Source: an uncultured Spartobacteria bacterium
GTDB lineage: Bacteria; Verrucomicrobiota; Verrucomicrobiia; Chthoniobacterales; Chthoniobacteraceae
Reading direction: 5' to 3'
Assembly: GCA_903919125.1 (NCBI GenBank)
Contig: CAIXGS010000027.1
Coordinates: 78,442 to 142,441 of the forward strand
DNA: 64,000 nucleotides
Both the position numbers and the translations under genes were made by a program. Below, in pieces: positions 33,671 through 43,682 of the stretch; the first letter of the stretch is position 1; each line of letters begins with the position of its first letter. The notes under the pieces are model-generated. The model did no database searches, was not told the origin of the DNA, and saw only the letters and a list, made by a program, of their open reading frames with translations.

Positions 33671-35023
33671 TTATTTAGGGAGGGCGCTTTTCCCGAGCTT
33701 ATCGTGGTAAAAGTCATCCAGCACTCTGTTGTAATACCACCACCCTTTAGAGCCGATGTGGTCGTTTTGATCTACGAAAAATACAGGATCGCTCTCGTGA
33801 TCCTTAAAATAAACTAGGGGAACCCCATAGCGGCGAACCATCTCCTGCAAGCGCTCACCGTAGGCCAAACGCCCCGTCTCCGAGACGCCCTGAGCTTCGA
33901 GTACATCGGCATGCAACGGCATCGACATGACCAGAGGCTTAGCGCCCGCTTCCTTGAGCAACCTCAGAACCAGCTCGAAATCCTTCCACTCTTGGGCCTT
34001 GCGCATCTTTACCGCAAACTGCTTATCCCACGTCCCCTTGGCACGCACGACTTTGATCGGCCGTTTGCGGGACTTTGCCGCCAGCGCCTTCGACTGCTGT
34101 TCGGCTGAGAGAAAGAGGTCGTCCCACCGCAGAACCTTGCCACGCGTTGGCCGGAACCGACCAGCGCTGGGGGGAACAGTGCCCTCGGTGGCGACCATCC
34201 CCTTGAGTGCCAAACCGGCTTCGATGTGATCCTGCAAACGCCCGACCATTCGATCCAAGGTCGCGTAGGGTTGGATAATCGCGAGGAGGCACCGGTCTAC
34301 CGAAGACCCCCCAGCCCAACGGCGCAGGGTGAAGTTCAAAGTCCAATCGCCCTCGATGACTTTCGGGTACTTCAAAATCGCCACTGCGACGTCCCGTTTG
34401 AGCTCGGCGCTGAAGCGGTCGCTCCAAAAAAACTCTTTAATCTGTAGCTTGGAAGAGTTGCCTTCGAAATACTTAGCGTCGACCTCGTCAGTTTGGAAAA
34501 AACTAGGCGAGAGAGAGAGCACCAATTTTTTACCCTCCAATTGCTCGGCGGCACCACCGAGTTTTTGGAGAACAGAAAGTGCCGTGGTGCCCGCCTTACC
34601 AACGGGAAACATCGTAAAACCAGTGGGCGAGTCGGAGAAAAAGTCGACGCCCTTCATGGGCACATCGGGAATGAGTTCCGAACTGCCAAAGAAAACCAAG
34701 GTGTCGGGCCTTGAAAGCGCCTCCCGGATAAGGGCCACGCCGTGAAGCTTTGCATCGCAAAATTCAGGCGCAGCGGTGTGCAGACGCCGCTCCTGAATAT
34801 CGCGAGCCCAGAAGTAACCCCCTGTAATCAGGCTGCCTGCGACAAGAACCGCAGCGCAAAGGGAAATCAGATGCGAGTGGCCGCGGGGAGGTTGTGCGAC
34901 CAACGGCGCCCCAGAGGAGGTTGACACAATTGACACAAAATTCGTAGTTGCCACCTTTGTAACTGCCACCTTTTCTGGGGCAGCAGGGGGCGCATCCAAA
35001 GTACTTGTGGGTCCGGAGATCAT
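33671..35023 (-). CDS. dltD: DltD: membrane-anchored D-alanyl transfer protein
   Basis: A 450-residue SGNH-like hydrolase/esterase. After a membrane helix at about 50-71, the catalytic segment VFFGSSELI places the Ser-Ser pair at 114-115, followed by GKAGTTALSVLQKL, VLSLSPSFF, and the late Asp-His pair in QNDHIGSKGWWYYN. DltD hands D-alanine on to the acceptor polymer outside the membrane. Unlike Firmicute DltD, it carries about 48 extra residues, rich in Pro, Ala, Ser and Thr, before the membrane helix. It is the first gene of the operon. Confidence 0.9.
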   Translation of the reverse strand: MISGPTSTLDAPPAAPEKVAVTKVATTNFVSIVSTSSGAPLVAQPPRGHSHLISLCAAVLVAGSLITGGYFWARDIQERRLHTAAPEFCDAKLHGVALIREALSRPDTLVFFGSSELIPDVPMKGVDFFSDSPTGFTMFPVGKAGTTALSVLQKLGGAAEQLEGKKLVLSLSPSFFQTDEVDAKYFEGNSSKLQIKEFFWSDRFSAELKRDVAVAILKYPKVIEGDWTLNFTLRRWAGGSSVDRCLLAIIQPYATLDRMVGRLQDHIEAGLALKGMVATEGTVPPSAGRFRPTRGKVLRWDDLFLSAEQQSKALAAKSRKRPIKVVRAKGTWDKQFAVKMRKAQEWKDFELVLRLLKEAGAKPLVMSMPLHADVLEAQGVSETGRLAYGERLQEMVRRYGVPLVYFKDHESDPVFFVDQNDHIGSKGWWYYNRVLDDFYHDKLGKSALPK

Positions 35024-35050
35024 GTTCTGGGAAGGCTAAGGGGGGATTTA

Positions 35051-35078
35051 ATAGTAACACGCGCTGCGCAGTTCGCAA
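35051..35078 (-). promoter_or_regulatory. Putative dlt operon promoter
   Basis: On the minus strand TTGCGA (35078-35073) and TACTAT (35056-35051) are 16 nt apart, and the -10 ends 27 nt before the dltD ATG. This is a plausible sigma70-type promoter in the divergent gap between dltD and uvrA. Confidence 0.4.
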
Positions 35079-35243
35079 GGGTTTACAGTGGCTCGCGCCC
35101 TTATCAAAACAGACACGAGAGTCCGATTGAGACGGCATGCACTCGGCATGATTGCGCCTCAAAGCCGCCAAAAACCGCTTGTGCGCGCACGCTCGCTCCA
35201 AGCTTGCGCACTTGCCCAGTCTCGCCGAGCGTTCGCCCTGCCC

Positions 35244-38200
35244 ATGGCACACTCCTACCACCCTCCCAGCGGCCCAGGCTTCATTGAAATCCGTGGGGCG
35301 CGCCAAAACAATTTAAAGGGCTTCGACGTTTCGCTACCCCTCGGCAAACTCATCGTCGTCTCAGGTCCAAGCGGCAGCGGAAAATCCAGCTTCGCTTTCG
35401 ACACCCTCTACGCGGAAGGACAGCGCCGTTATGTCGAGACCTTCAGCCCGTACACCCGTCAGTTCTTTGACCGGATGGACAAACCCGCTGTCGACGAAAT
35501 CCGAGGAATCCCCCCAGCGATCGCGATCCAACAGGTCAACGCCGTCAAATCCACCCGCTCCACAGTCGGAACCATCACAGACCTCAACGACTATCTCAAA
35601 CTGCTGCTCCCCCGCGTCGTCGAGGCGTTCTGTCCGGGATGCAATCAAGCGGTACGCCCTTCAACCGCCGTTTCCATTGTGGATGGCCTGCTTGCGGCCG
35701 CAGAGCCTCTCCTGATCACCTTCCCGTTGGCCGTTCCACCGGACGCCGTTCCCAGCGAATTCTTGGCTTTTCTTCAACAACAAGGCTACCAGCGAATCTG
35801 GGCCAAAGGCGCGGTGATGCGCACGGACGAGCCGGTTTCAAAACTTCCCCCGGAGGTTTTTGTCATCCAAGATCGCCTTACGCCCTCGCCCGAAAACAAA
35901 CCGCGCCTCTCGGAAGCTGTGGAAATCGCGTTACGTTTCGGGAAGGGCAAAATAGCGACAATCGCAGGAGAACGGATTCAACCCTTCGTCACGGGTTGGC
36001 ATTGCGCCGCCTGTGAGCGTTCGCTCCCCGAACCGACTACGGGGCGTTTTTCGTTCAACCATCCTCAGGGAGCCTGTGCAGCTTGTAAAGGCTTTGGGCG
36101 GATCATCACCATAGATCTGCTCCGCGCAGTACCTAATCCAGAGCTAAGTATCGAGGACGGCGTGGTTAAGCCGTTCCAAACCGAAGGCGGTGCCGATTGC
36201 CAGCGAGATTTACTCCGCCAAGCCGCAAAGCGCGGGATCAATTGCCGCAAACCGTTCTCCAAACTTTCCGTCGCTGACCAGCAGTGGATATTAAACGGGG
36301 AGGATCCTTCACGCTCAGGCGACTACCTGTGGAAGAAGGACTTGTGGTACGGCGTGCGCGGTTTTTTTGAATGGATGGAGGCCAAGAGTTACAAAATGCA
36401 CGTGCGCGTGCTCTTGAGTCGTTATCGCACTTACACGGTGTGCCCAGACTGTCACGGAAACCGATTCGCTCCGTACACCATGAACTTTCGCTGGGACGGC
36501 CTGACTGCGGCAGACTTGATGCGTTTGCCGATCAGCGAGTTCCACGCTTTTATTCGTGAGCGCCGGGAACGTCTTTCCAAAGATCCCACGGCGGACCTTC
36601 TCTCGGGCGAGGTTGAGTCCAGGCTGCAATACCTTCTGGACGTTGGACTAGGATACCTGACGTTGGAACGCCCCACGCGCTCTCTCAGCGGCGGCGAAAC
36701 TGCGCGCGTTAATCTCACGACCTGCTTGGGGACCGCTTTGGTGAACACGCTTTTTGTGTTGGACGAGCCAAGCATCGGCCTACATCCGCGGGATACAGGA
36801 CGGCTTTTGCACGTAATTAAAAGACTTCGAGACAAGGGTAATACGTTGGTCGTGGTGGAACACGAGGAAGCGGTTTTGCGCGCTGCGGACCATTTCATCG
36901 AAATCGGCCCAGGGCGCGGTGAAGCGGGCGGCCACCTTGTGTACGAGGGGCCGGCGGAGGGGCTCCTTTCTGGAGCGACGAGGACACTCACGGGGGATTA
37001 TCTCACTGGAAAAAAGAGTGTTCCGGTACGCACCAAACGCCGAAAACCAAAGGGCTGGGTGAAGGTGGAAGGGGCAAGCGCCCACAATTTAAAGGAGGTC
37101 GACGCCGACTTTCCGTTGGGTGTACTTTGTTGTGTCACAGGGGTTTCTGGCTCTGGAAAAAGCACGCTCGTGCATAGCGTATTGTACGGCCAGCTTGCGA
37201 AGGCGCAGGGACTGGAGCTAGATGAGCCACCGGGCGAGTGCCGGGCGCTCCACGGTGCGCAAAAGGCGGGGCCGGTAGTGCTCGTCGATCAGACGCCTCT
37301 GTCCAAAACGCCGCGTTCCACTCCCGCGTTGTATCTCGGGATTTTCGACGAAATCCGCGCGAAGTTTGCAAAGACGCCGGAGGCTAAGGAGGCGGGGTTC
37401 ACCGCAGGTAGTTTTTCGTTTAATTCTGGTAAAGGCCGTTGCGAACGCTGTGGGGGAAGCGGCTATGAGAAGATTGAGATGCAGTTTTTGAGTGATGTTT
37501 ATGTGCGTTGTCCGGAGTGCGAGGGGAAGCGTTACCAGCCGCAAGTAAGACAGATTTTGGTGGAGGGAAAATCGATCGATGAGGTGTTGGACCTCACTAT
37601 CTCAGAGGCGATTGAATTTCTAAAAACGGCGAATATACCGTCCGCAATCAAGCCGCTTGAAACACTCGAAGAACTGGGGCTCGGATACTTGCGGCTGGGT
37701 CAGCCTCTCAATGGGCTTTCCGGCGGCGAGGCCCAACGCATCAAGCTAGCCGAGCGGCTTATTCAACGCTCGAAAACTGGGGCGTTTCTCATCTTGGACG
37801 AGCCCACCACAGGCCTGCATTTAGACGATATCGTCTTGCTGGTCGCAGCACTGCACAAGCTCGTCGACGATGGTCACACGGTTCTCGTCATCGAGCACAA
37901 CCCAGACGTGATCCGCGGTGCTGATTACATCATTGACCTCGGGCCAGAAGCTGGTGCCGAGGGCGGCCACATTCTGGTGGCAGGCACTCCGGAAGACGTT
38001 GCGGCCTGCGCGGAGTCTCACACCGGCCGCTTTTTAAAGGCAGACGGCGGTTTTCAAGAGGAACTGCGCGTCGCAGAAACTACTGATGTTTATCCTATTG
38101 CGGAGGCACCCGAGGGCATCCACATCGTCGGAGCGAGGCAGCACAATCTGAAAAATTTGACGCTCACCATTCCGAGAAACTCCATCGCGGTCATCACTGG

Positions 38201-40751
38201 TTTGAGCGGTTCGGGTAAATCTTCTCTGGCCTTCGATCTACTTTTCGCAGAGGGCCAGCGCCGCTTTCTGGACAGCATGTCGCCGTATGCGCGGCAGTTT
38301 GCCACGCAACTGGAGCGCCCGGACGTGGATCGAATCACGGGCCTGCCGCCCTCCGTCGCCATCGAGCAGCGTCTCACTCGGGGCGGTGGCAAGTCGACCG
38401 TGGCGACCGTCACGGAGATTTATCATTTCCTGCGGCTCCTCTTCGCAAAACTCGGCGTCCAGCATTGTCCGGATTGCGAATTGCCAGTGGAACGGCAGAC
38501 GCTCAGCTCCGCGGTGACGAAGGCAGAGACCCTCGCGAAAAAGGGCGTGGTCTCCATTCTTGCGCCTCTCATTCGCGCTCGAAAAGGCTATCACAGCGAG
38601 ATTGCGACGTGGGCGCTGCGTCGCGGCTATGAGGACTTGTTAGTGGATGAGAAGTGGGTGAAGGCGAGTGCGTTTCCAAAGCTGGCTCGTTTCAAGGAAC
38701 ACACCATTGAGGTGCTCGTTGGGAAGAGCGCACCGGGCGGGAAGACTCGTCAACTTATTGAGACTGCGCTGGAAGTGGGAAAGGGAACCGCCGTTCTACT
38801 GGACGCCAAATTAAAGCGCCACGTACTCAGCACGCAGTTCAGTTGCACGGGTTGCGGCACCTCTTTTGAGGAGCCTGATCCGCGTCAGTTTTCTTTTAAC
38901 AGTCCGCACGGCTGGTGCGACACGTGCCACGGCTTCGGCGAGGAATGGGTGCGCAAGGATAACCCGAGGCTGGATTCCGCGCTGGAAATTGAACTGGATC
39001 ACGAGCGCCAGCACGAGGCACTGGAGGACGAAGAACGCGCCGTTTGTTCCGTCTGCGAAGGGGCGCGTATTCGGCGTGAGTCGCGGTTCGTTTTCGTTGG
39101 ATTGCAGACGTTACCTGCGATTGTCGCGCTTTCCGCAGCGGGCATTTTAGCGTGGCTGGAAGGCTTAAACTTTTCAGGAAACCACGCTCGGATCGCGGAA
39201 GATATTTTACCGGAAATCACTCAACGACTTCAGTTTTTGAGCGAGGTTGGTCTGGATTACCTCACGTTAAACCGATCGGCGAAAACCTTATCCGGCGGCG
39301 AGTCTCAACGCATCCGGCTCGCGGCACAATTGGGCTCAAACCTGCGCGGCGTCCTTTACGTTTTGGACGAACCCACCATCGGATTGCATCCCCGCGACAA
39401 CGCTGCTCTTTTGGACACGCTGACGGCGCTCAAGGCCAAGGGGAATTCGCTCGTTATCGTCGAACATGACGAAGACACACTGCTGCGCGCAGATCACGTG
39501 ATTGATCTCGGGCCGGGCGCAGGCCGACACGGAGGACAAATTATGGCGCAGGGAACGCTGGCGCAATTGCGGGCCGCACCTCTTTCTGCGACCGGAGAAT
39601 CCCTCCGCAATCCGCTGCAACATCCGATGCTGGGGCAACGCCGATCGCTTGCGAAGGGCGAGTTGACGGGGTGGTTGGAGGTACGCGGAGCCCACTTGAA
39701 TAACGTGAGGGATATGGATGTGCGCATTCCTCTCGGGCGACTCACGGTGCTGACGGGGATTTCTGGTTCGGGCAAAAGTACTTTCATGCGAGGGATCCTC
39801 AAGCCCGTTCTGGAAGCAGCGATTGAGGGCAGAAAGCCGCGCCACGTCGGCACCGGTGTGATCGAAAAATTGTGTCGAAGTTTCCTCGGGGCCGAAGGGG
39901 TAGAAGCAGTGTATGAAGTCGACCAATCGCCCATTGGCAAGACCTCGCGTTCCACGCCGGCCACGTATCTAAGCATCTTTGACGCGATTCGCTCACTTTT
40001 TGCAGGCACTCCTCTGGCGCGAATTCGAGGGTATTCTAGTGGTCGTTTTTCGTTCAATACGGAGGGCGGTCGATGTGAGACTTGCCTCGGACAAGGGACG
40101 TTGAAAATTGAGATGAACTTCCTCCCCACCGCTCATATCCAATGTCCGGATTGTGGCGGGCGCCGTTACAATCCAGCGACGTTGGAGGTGCCTTACGCAG
40201 GAAAGACCATCGCCGATGTGCTTGCCCTGCCCATGGAAGATGCGGCTGAATTTTTTGCGTCTCACCCGTCCATCGCGAGACCTCTCAAGTTACTGTGTGA
40301 GACAGGGTTGGGTTACCTGACCTTGGGGCAGTCCAGCCAAACTTTGAGCGGTGGAGAAGCGCAGCGACTTAAGCTCGTGAGCGAATTGGTACGCGGTGTG
40401 AGTCGAAGTGAAAACGCACGGTTACGGAGTTCAAAGGTCGCTCCCTCGATGGTCTACTTATTGGAGGAGCCGACCATTGGATTGCACCAAGCCGACGTGC
40501 GGCAGCTGCTAGGGCTGTTGCACCGAATGGTGGATGCGGGACACACCGTGGTGGTGATCGAGCATCACACCTCAGTCATTGCGGAAGCGGATTTCCTTTT
40601 GGAAATCGGTCCCGAAGCGGGTGCGGCTGGAGGTGAACTCATCGCCTGCGGCACTCCAGAGGAAGTGGCAAAGGTCAAAGGCAGTAGGATTGCGCCGTTT
40701 CTAAAACCGCTTTTGAAACGACGTACACGGCCTGCGAAGGTCTCGGACTGA
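35244..40751 (+). CDS. uvrA: Double-length UvrA excinuclease subunit
   Basis: About 1835 residues, roughly twice the usual UvrA, made of two UvrA-like halves with four ABC ATPase sites. Walker A motifs lie at about residues 41 (GPSGSGKSS), 633 (GVSGSGKST), 986 (GLSGSGKSS) and 1505 (GISGSGKST). The signatures are [35 protein letters not shown] and [12 protein letters not shown]; the last Walker B reads LEEPTIGLH instead of LDEP. Several CxxC zinc modules are present. UvrA recognises bulky DNA lesions for excision repair. Fused UvrA is known in Chlamydiae. The frame is open from a GTG at 35088, but family similarity begins after the ATG at 35244. Confidence 0.93.
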   Translation: MAHSYHPPSGPGFIEIRGARQNNLKGFDVSLPLGKLIVVSGPSGSGKSSFAFDTLYAEGQRRYVETFSPYTRQFFDRMDKPAVDEIRGIPPAIAIQQVNAVKSTRSTVGTITDLNDYLKLLLPRVVEAFCPGCNQAVRPSTAVSIVDGLLAAAEPLLITFPLAVPPDAVPSEFLAFLQQQGYQRIWAKGAVMRTDEPVSKLPPEVFVIQDRLTPSPENKPRLSEAVEIALRFGKGKIATIAGERIQPFVTGWHCAACERSLPEPTTGRFSFNHPQGACAACKGFGRIITIDLLRAVPNPELSIEDGVVKPFQTEGGADCQRDLLRQAAKRGINCRKPFSKLSVADQQWILNGEDPSRSGDYLWKKDLWYGVRGFFEWMEAKSYKMHVRVLLSRYRTYTVCPDCHGNRFAPYTMNFRWDGLTAADLMRLPISEFHAFIRERRERLSKDPTADLLSGEVESRLQYLLDVGLGYLTLERPTRSLSGGETARVNLTTCLGTALVNTLFVLDEPSIGLHPRDTGRLLHVIKRLRDKGNTLVVVEHEEAVLRAADHFIEIGPGRGEAGGHLVYEGPAEGLLSGATRTLTGDYLTGKKSVPVRTKRRKPKGWVKVEGASAHNLKEVDADFPLGVLCCVTGVSGSGKSTLVHSVLYGQLAKAQGLELDEPPGECRALHGAQKAGPVVLVDQTPLSKTPRSTPALYLGIFDEIRAKFAKTPEAKEAGFTAGSFSFNSGKGRCERCGGSGYEKIEMQFLSDVYVRCPECEGKRYQPQVRQILVEGKSIDEVLDLTISEAIEFLKTANIPSAIKPLETLEELGLGYLRLGQPLNGLSGGEAQRIKLAERLIQRSKTGAFLILDEPTTGLHLDDIVLLVAALHKLVDDGHTVLVIEHNPDVIRGADYIIDLGPEAGAEGGHILVAGTPEDVAACAESHTGRFLKADGGFQEELRVAETTDVYPIAEAPEGIHIVGARQHNLKNLTLTIPRNSIAVITGLSGSGKSSLAFDLLFAEGQRRFLDSMSPYARQFATQLERPDVDRITGLPPSVAIEQRLTRGGGKSTVATVTEIYHFLRLLFAKLGVQHCPDCELPVERQTLSSAVTKAETLAKKGVVSILAPLIRARKGYHSEIATWALRRGYEDLLVDEKWVKASAFPKLARFKEHTIEVLVGKSAPGGKTRQLIETALEVGKGTAVLLDAKLKRHVLSTQFSCTGCGTSFEEPDPRQFSFNSPHGWCDTCHGFGEEWVRKDNPRLDSALEIELDHERQHEALEDEERAVCSVCEGARIRRESRFVFVGLQTLPAIVALSAAGILAWLEGLNFSGNHARIAEDILPEITQRLQFLSEVGLDYLTLNRSAKTLSGGESQRIRLAAQLGSNLRGVLYVLDEPTIGLHPRDNAALLDTLTALKAKGNSLVIVEHDEDTLLRADHVIDLGPGAGRHGGQIMAQGTLAQLRAAPLSATGESLRNPLQHPMLGQRRSLAKGELTGWLEVRGAHLNNVRDMDVRIPLGRLTVLTGISGSGKSTFMRGILKPVLEAAIEGRKPRHVGTGVIEKLCRSFLGAEGVEAVYEVDQSPIGKTSRSTPATYLSIFDAIRSLFAGTPLARIRGYSSGRFSFNTEGGRCETCLGQGTLKIEMNFLPTAHIQCPDCGGRRYNPATLEVPYAGKTIADVLALPMEDAAEFFASHPSIARPLKLLCETGLGYLTLGQSSQTLSGGEAQRLKLVSELVRGVSRSENARLRSSKVAPSMVYLLEEPTIGLHQADVRQLLGLLHRMVDAGHTVVVIEHHTSVIAEADFLLEIGPEAGAAGGELIACGTPEEVAKVKGSRIAPFLKPLLKRRTRPAKVSD

Positions 40752-40793
40752 GCGCAAGGGAGGCAGTCTTGACGCCAGCGTTTTCCGCGAATT

Positions 40794-41786
40794 TTAGCGA
40801 TTCGCTGTAGAAGATGCGGAGGATTTGGAAGCTGCTGACGCCAAGGCCGCAGCATCTGGAAGCCGAATGTCCCACGCCAACCCAAACAACGAGAGAAGCC
40901 GGATCACACCGTAGCTACCGTCGATTTCCCACCAGCGCAGTCCATGGCGCGCGGAACGGGGAAAAGCATGATGAGTATTATGCCAGCCCTCACCAAGAGC
41001 GAGAATTCCGAAAACCATGTTGTTGCGGCTCAGGTCTTTACTTTGGAATGGGCGGCTCCCCCAAATATGACATGCGGAATTGATGCTCCAAGTCACGTGA
41101 TGCACAAGAAACACGCGAACTAAACCGCCCCATAGGAATCCCGTGAGAGCGCCCTTCCAAGACTGGGAGAGCAGTCCGCCCAAGACGCCGGGGAGGATCA
41201 GAGCGATTGTCACCCAAAGCGGGAATAAGGCGTTCATGATGCGTAGCGCACGGCTACTGCGTAAATCCTTGATGTAGCGTCCCATATTTACGGGCTCTGG
41301 CTCGAAAAACCATCCGATGTGCGAGTGGTATGCTCCTTTGATCAGCGCCCAGATTCCGGTTCCGTGGTGGTGCGGGGAGTGTGGATCATCTTTCGTATCG
41401 CTGAACTGATGATGCCGGCGATGAGTGGCAACCCAGTCGAACAACGAGCCTTGGAGGGCCATTGAGCCGAAAATTGCGAAGATGCATTTCACCCACGTGG
41501 GCGTTTCAAAGGAAGCGTGTGTGAACAAGCGATGAAACCCTACCGTGATTCCCATCATCGAAATCACATAAAAGCCCAGCAACAAACCGGCGTCCAACCA
41601 ACTGAATTGAAAGAAGAAAGGGGCGGCAACTGTCGCTAACAAAGGAAGGATGATGAAAAAGAGCGTTGTCGCCTTTGTTATCCAGGGCACGTTTTCAAAT
41701 TCTGGGGAAGAACCCTCTGACTTGGCCTGCACTGATTTAGAACCAGGGGGAGTCAGCGGAGTGATCGTCGAGGAGTTAGTGGTCAT
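40794..41786 (-). CDS. Acyl-CoA/acyl-lipid fatty acid desaturase
   Basis: A 330-residue membrane di-iron desaturase of the stearoyl-CoA delta-9 type. The three histidine boxes are intact: HRLFTH (within GFHRLFTHASF), HRRHH and HNTHH, with further membrane helices between. It would introduce a double bond, most often at delta-9, and adjust membrane fluidity. It stands alone between uvrA (convergent) and the sulfatase gene. An imperfect palindrome lies just upstream of its start. Electron donor genes are not seen here. Confidence 0.93.
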   Translation of the reverse strand: MTTNSSTITPLTPPGSKSVQAKSEGSSPEFENVPWITKATTLFFIILPLLATVAAPFFFQFSWLDAGLLLGFYVISMMGITVGFHRLFTHASFETPTWVKCIFAIFGSMALQGSLFDWVATHRRHHQFSDTKDDPHSPHHHGTGIWALIKGAYHSHIGWFFEPEPVNMGRYIKDLRSSRALRIMNALFPLWVTIALILPGVLGGLLSQSWKGALTGFLWGGLVRVFLVHHVTWSINSACHIWGSRPFQSKDLSRNNMVFGILALGEGWHNTHHAFPRSARHGLRWWEIDGSYGVIRLLSLFGLAWDIRLPDAAALASAASKSSASSTANR

Positions 41787-41800
41787 TAGTGAGAAAAATC

Positions 41801-41819
41801 AGATTAAAATAACTAATCT
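41801..41819. promoter_or_regulatory. Inverted repeat upstream of the desaturase start
   Basis: AGATTA (41801-41806) and TAATCT (41814-41819) form a 6-bp inverted repeat with a 7-nt spacer, 15 nt upstream of the desaturase ATG, in an AT-rich stretch. It could be an operator or leader hairpin. Confidence 0.3.
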
Positions 41820-41969
41820 TTGTTAATTAAAGCACTGAATCGCCTTAATGTCGCTTATGGAAATCATTAAATAACTGAAGGCTAACTTAAAACTACACAA
41901 CTCCGCAAAACCCGTTGGAAACGCCTGCCGCTCGGCCAACTCTGAACCCGCAATCATTCATGCCATCAC

Positions 41970-43571
41970 TCATTCCTGTGGCACAACAAGATCCAACGGC
42001 GCAACCTCGAAGTCATCTACGCTAAAGCCTTTAAGCGTTGCATTGCCAGAACGATGTCTTTCATAAAATCCACGATGCGTGTCGTTGGCAAAAGGATACG
42101 CATCAAACTCAGCGCCTCGCCCCAAAATCCGCGGGTCCTCTTGCATTCGAAGCTCCGTCTCCAATTGGCCGCTCAGAGCTGACTTCACCCCGGCCAACTC
42201 CGTCTTAGCAGCCAAATTGATGACGCAATCAGGGTCCGAAGCGAGATCGTAAAGCTCTTCCTCACCCCGTTTCCCAAACGAAAGCGCCCAAAAGGGATCT
42301 GCCACATTCTTCCTATGTGCATGCAAAAGCGCTGACTTGGTCGGACTTGAATCGCAGTCCAGATAGCCCGCCTCCGGATTCCCACCGGGCCAACGACTTG
42401 GCTCAAAGTTGTGCGAATATAAAACTCCAGCTTTCAAAATACTTCGGATGGGGTATCCTACGTCATTGGGTCGCCCCACATCGTTGCGTTCCCTGCCCAA
42501 GAGAACGTGGTCGCGAGCGGCATCGATCATCCCAGACTTTTCGGAGCGTAAAAGTGGCAGGAAACTTCGCCCAGTCGCGGGCGCCATGCCGCTGTTAGCC
42601 CAAGGAACGCCTGCGGCCTCGAGCAATGTCGGCGCCAAGTCGATAACACTCACATAATCGTCCACAACGCGTCCCGGGAAAGGGATGCCTTTTGGCCAGC
42701 GAACGGCCAACGGAAGGTGATTGGCGATTTCATAATTCTGCCCCTTGCTACGTGGAAACGGCATACCATTGTCTGCCATCACGATCACAATGGTGTTCTC
42801 AAGCTGTCCCTTGGCCTCCAAAGACTCGAGCATCTGGGCCAAGTGTTTATCAAAGTACTCGACCTCGAATCCGTAATCTAGCATGTCATTTCGAACCGTT
42901 TCGCTGTCAGGCCAATACGCGGGAACACGGGTCACCTCAGCGAGCTGCCTTCCCCCTTTACTCACGCCGGAACCGTATTCGTAAGGACGATGGGGTTCGA
43001 CACTCCCATACCAAAAACACCACGGTTTGCTGTCCGTATTCGCTGCCAGAAAGTCCTCAAAGTTTGCCGAGTAATTATTCTTACTAATCTCCGCGGTAGG
43101 CGTCCCAGTAGTCCTTTTGTTGAATGGGACGCCGGCCATCTGCCGCTGCTTGCCATTGACATCTTTCGCCTCACCGGGGCCCCATCCTTTCATCGTCATG
43201 CCCACCCAGTATCCCAGGGCTTGAAGCACTTCAGGATACGTCTGGAATTCTGCGGGAAAAGTGGGCCAATGATTCGCCGCCGCACCGAGCTGCCAAGGGT
43301 TGCGCCCCGTCATGATGGCTGAACGTGAGGGCGAGCACTTCGCGCTGGGGGTGTAGAACCGGTTGAAGAGTACGCCTTCTCTGGCCACCCGATCGAAGCC
43401 GGGGGTTTTGATCCAACTACAACCGTACGCGCCCGCGTGCCCGAAAGACCAGTCGTCGGCGATGGCAATGAGGATGTTAGGACGCGCCGGATTTTTGTCG
43501 TTTGAATCCGCTTGAGAGGAAAGCGTTGTGATTAAACAAAAAGCGAGAGCGAGACAGTGGGGGAAGCGCAT
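41970..43571 (-). CDS. Secreted type I sulfatase
   Basis: About 533 residues from the ATG at 43571, which gives a clear signal peptide ([19 protein letters not shown]). The formylglycine signature [12 protein letters not shown] is present, as are the metal motifs ADDWSFGH near the N-terminus and [18 protein letters not shown] later. The family removes sulfate esters, usually from polysaccharides, after conversion of the Cys to formylglycine by a separate enzyme not seen in this window. It resembles the many sulfatases of PVC bacteria. It stands alone with no visible carbohydrate locus. Confidence 0.92.
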   Translation of the reverse strand: MRFPHCLALAFCLITTLSSQADSNDKNPARPNILIAIADDWSFGHAGAYGCSWIKTPGFDRVAREGVLFNRFYTPSAKCSPSRSAIMTGRNPWQLGAAANHWPTFPAEFQTYPEVLQALGYWVGMTMKGWGPGEAKDVNGKQRQMAGVPFNKRTTGTPTAEISKNNYSANFEDFLAANTDSKPWCFWYGSVEPHRPYEYGSGVSKGGRQLAEVTRVPAYWPDSETVRNDMLDYGFEVEYFDKHLAQMLESLEAKGQLENTIVIVMADNGMPFPRSKGQNYEIANHLPLAVRWPKGIPFPGRVVDDYVSVIDLAPTLLEAAGVPWANSGMAPATGRSFLPLLRSEKSGMIDAARDHVLLGRERNDVGRPNDVGYPIRSILKAGVLYSHNFEPSRWPGGNPEAGYLDCDSSPTKSALLHAHRKNVADPFWALSFGKRGEEELYDLASDPDCVINLAAKTELAGVKSALSGQLETELRMQEDPRILGRGAEFDAYPFANDTHRGFYERHRSGNATLKGFSVDDFEVAPLDLVVPQE

Positions 43572-43682
43572 CGTAAGCTTCGCAGCAGGTTTCCTGCCAG
43601 CGCGTTGAACCCTTGGAAAGGCCAGCAAGAAACTTTGCGTGGATTTTCGCAATCAGGTTTGTGCAAGCGCTGTTCCCGCGCG

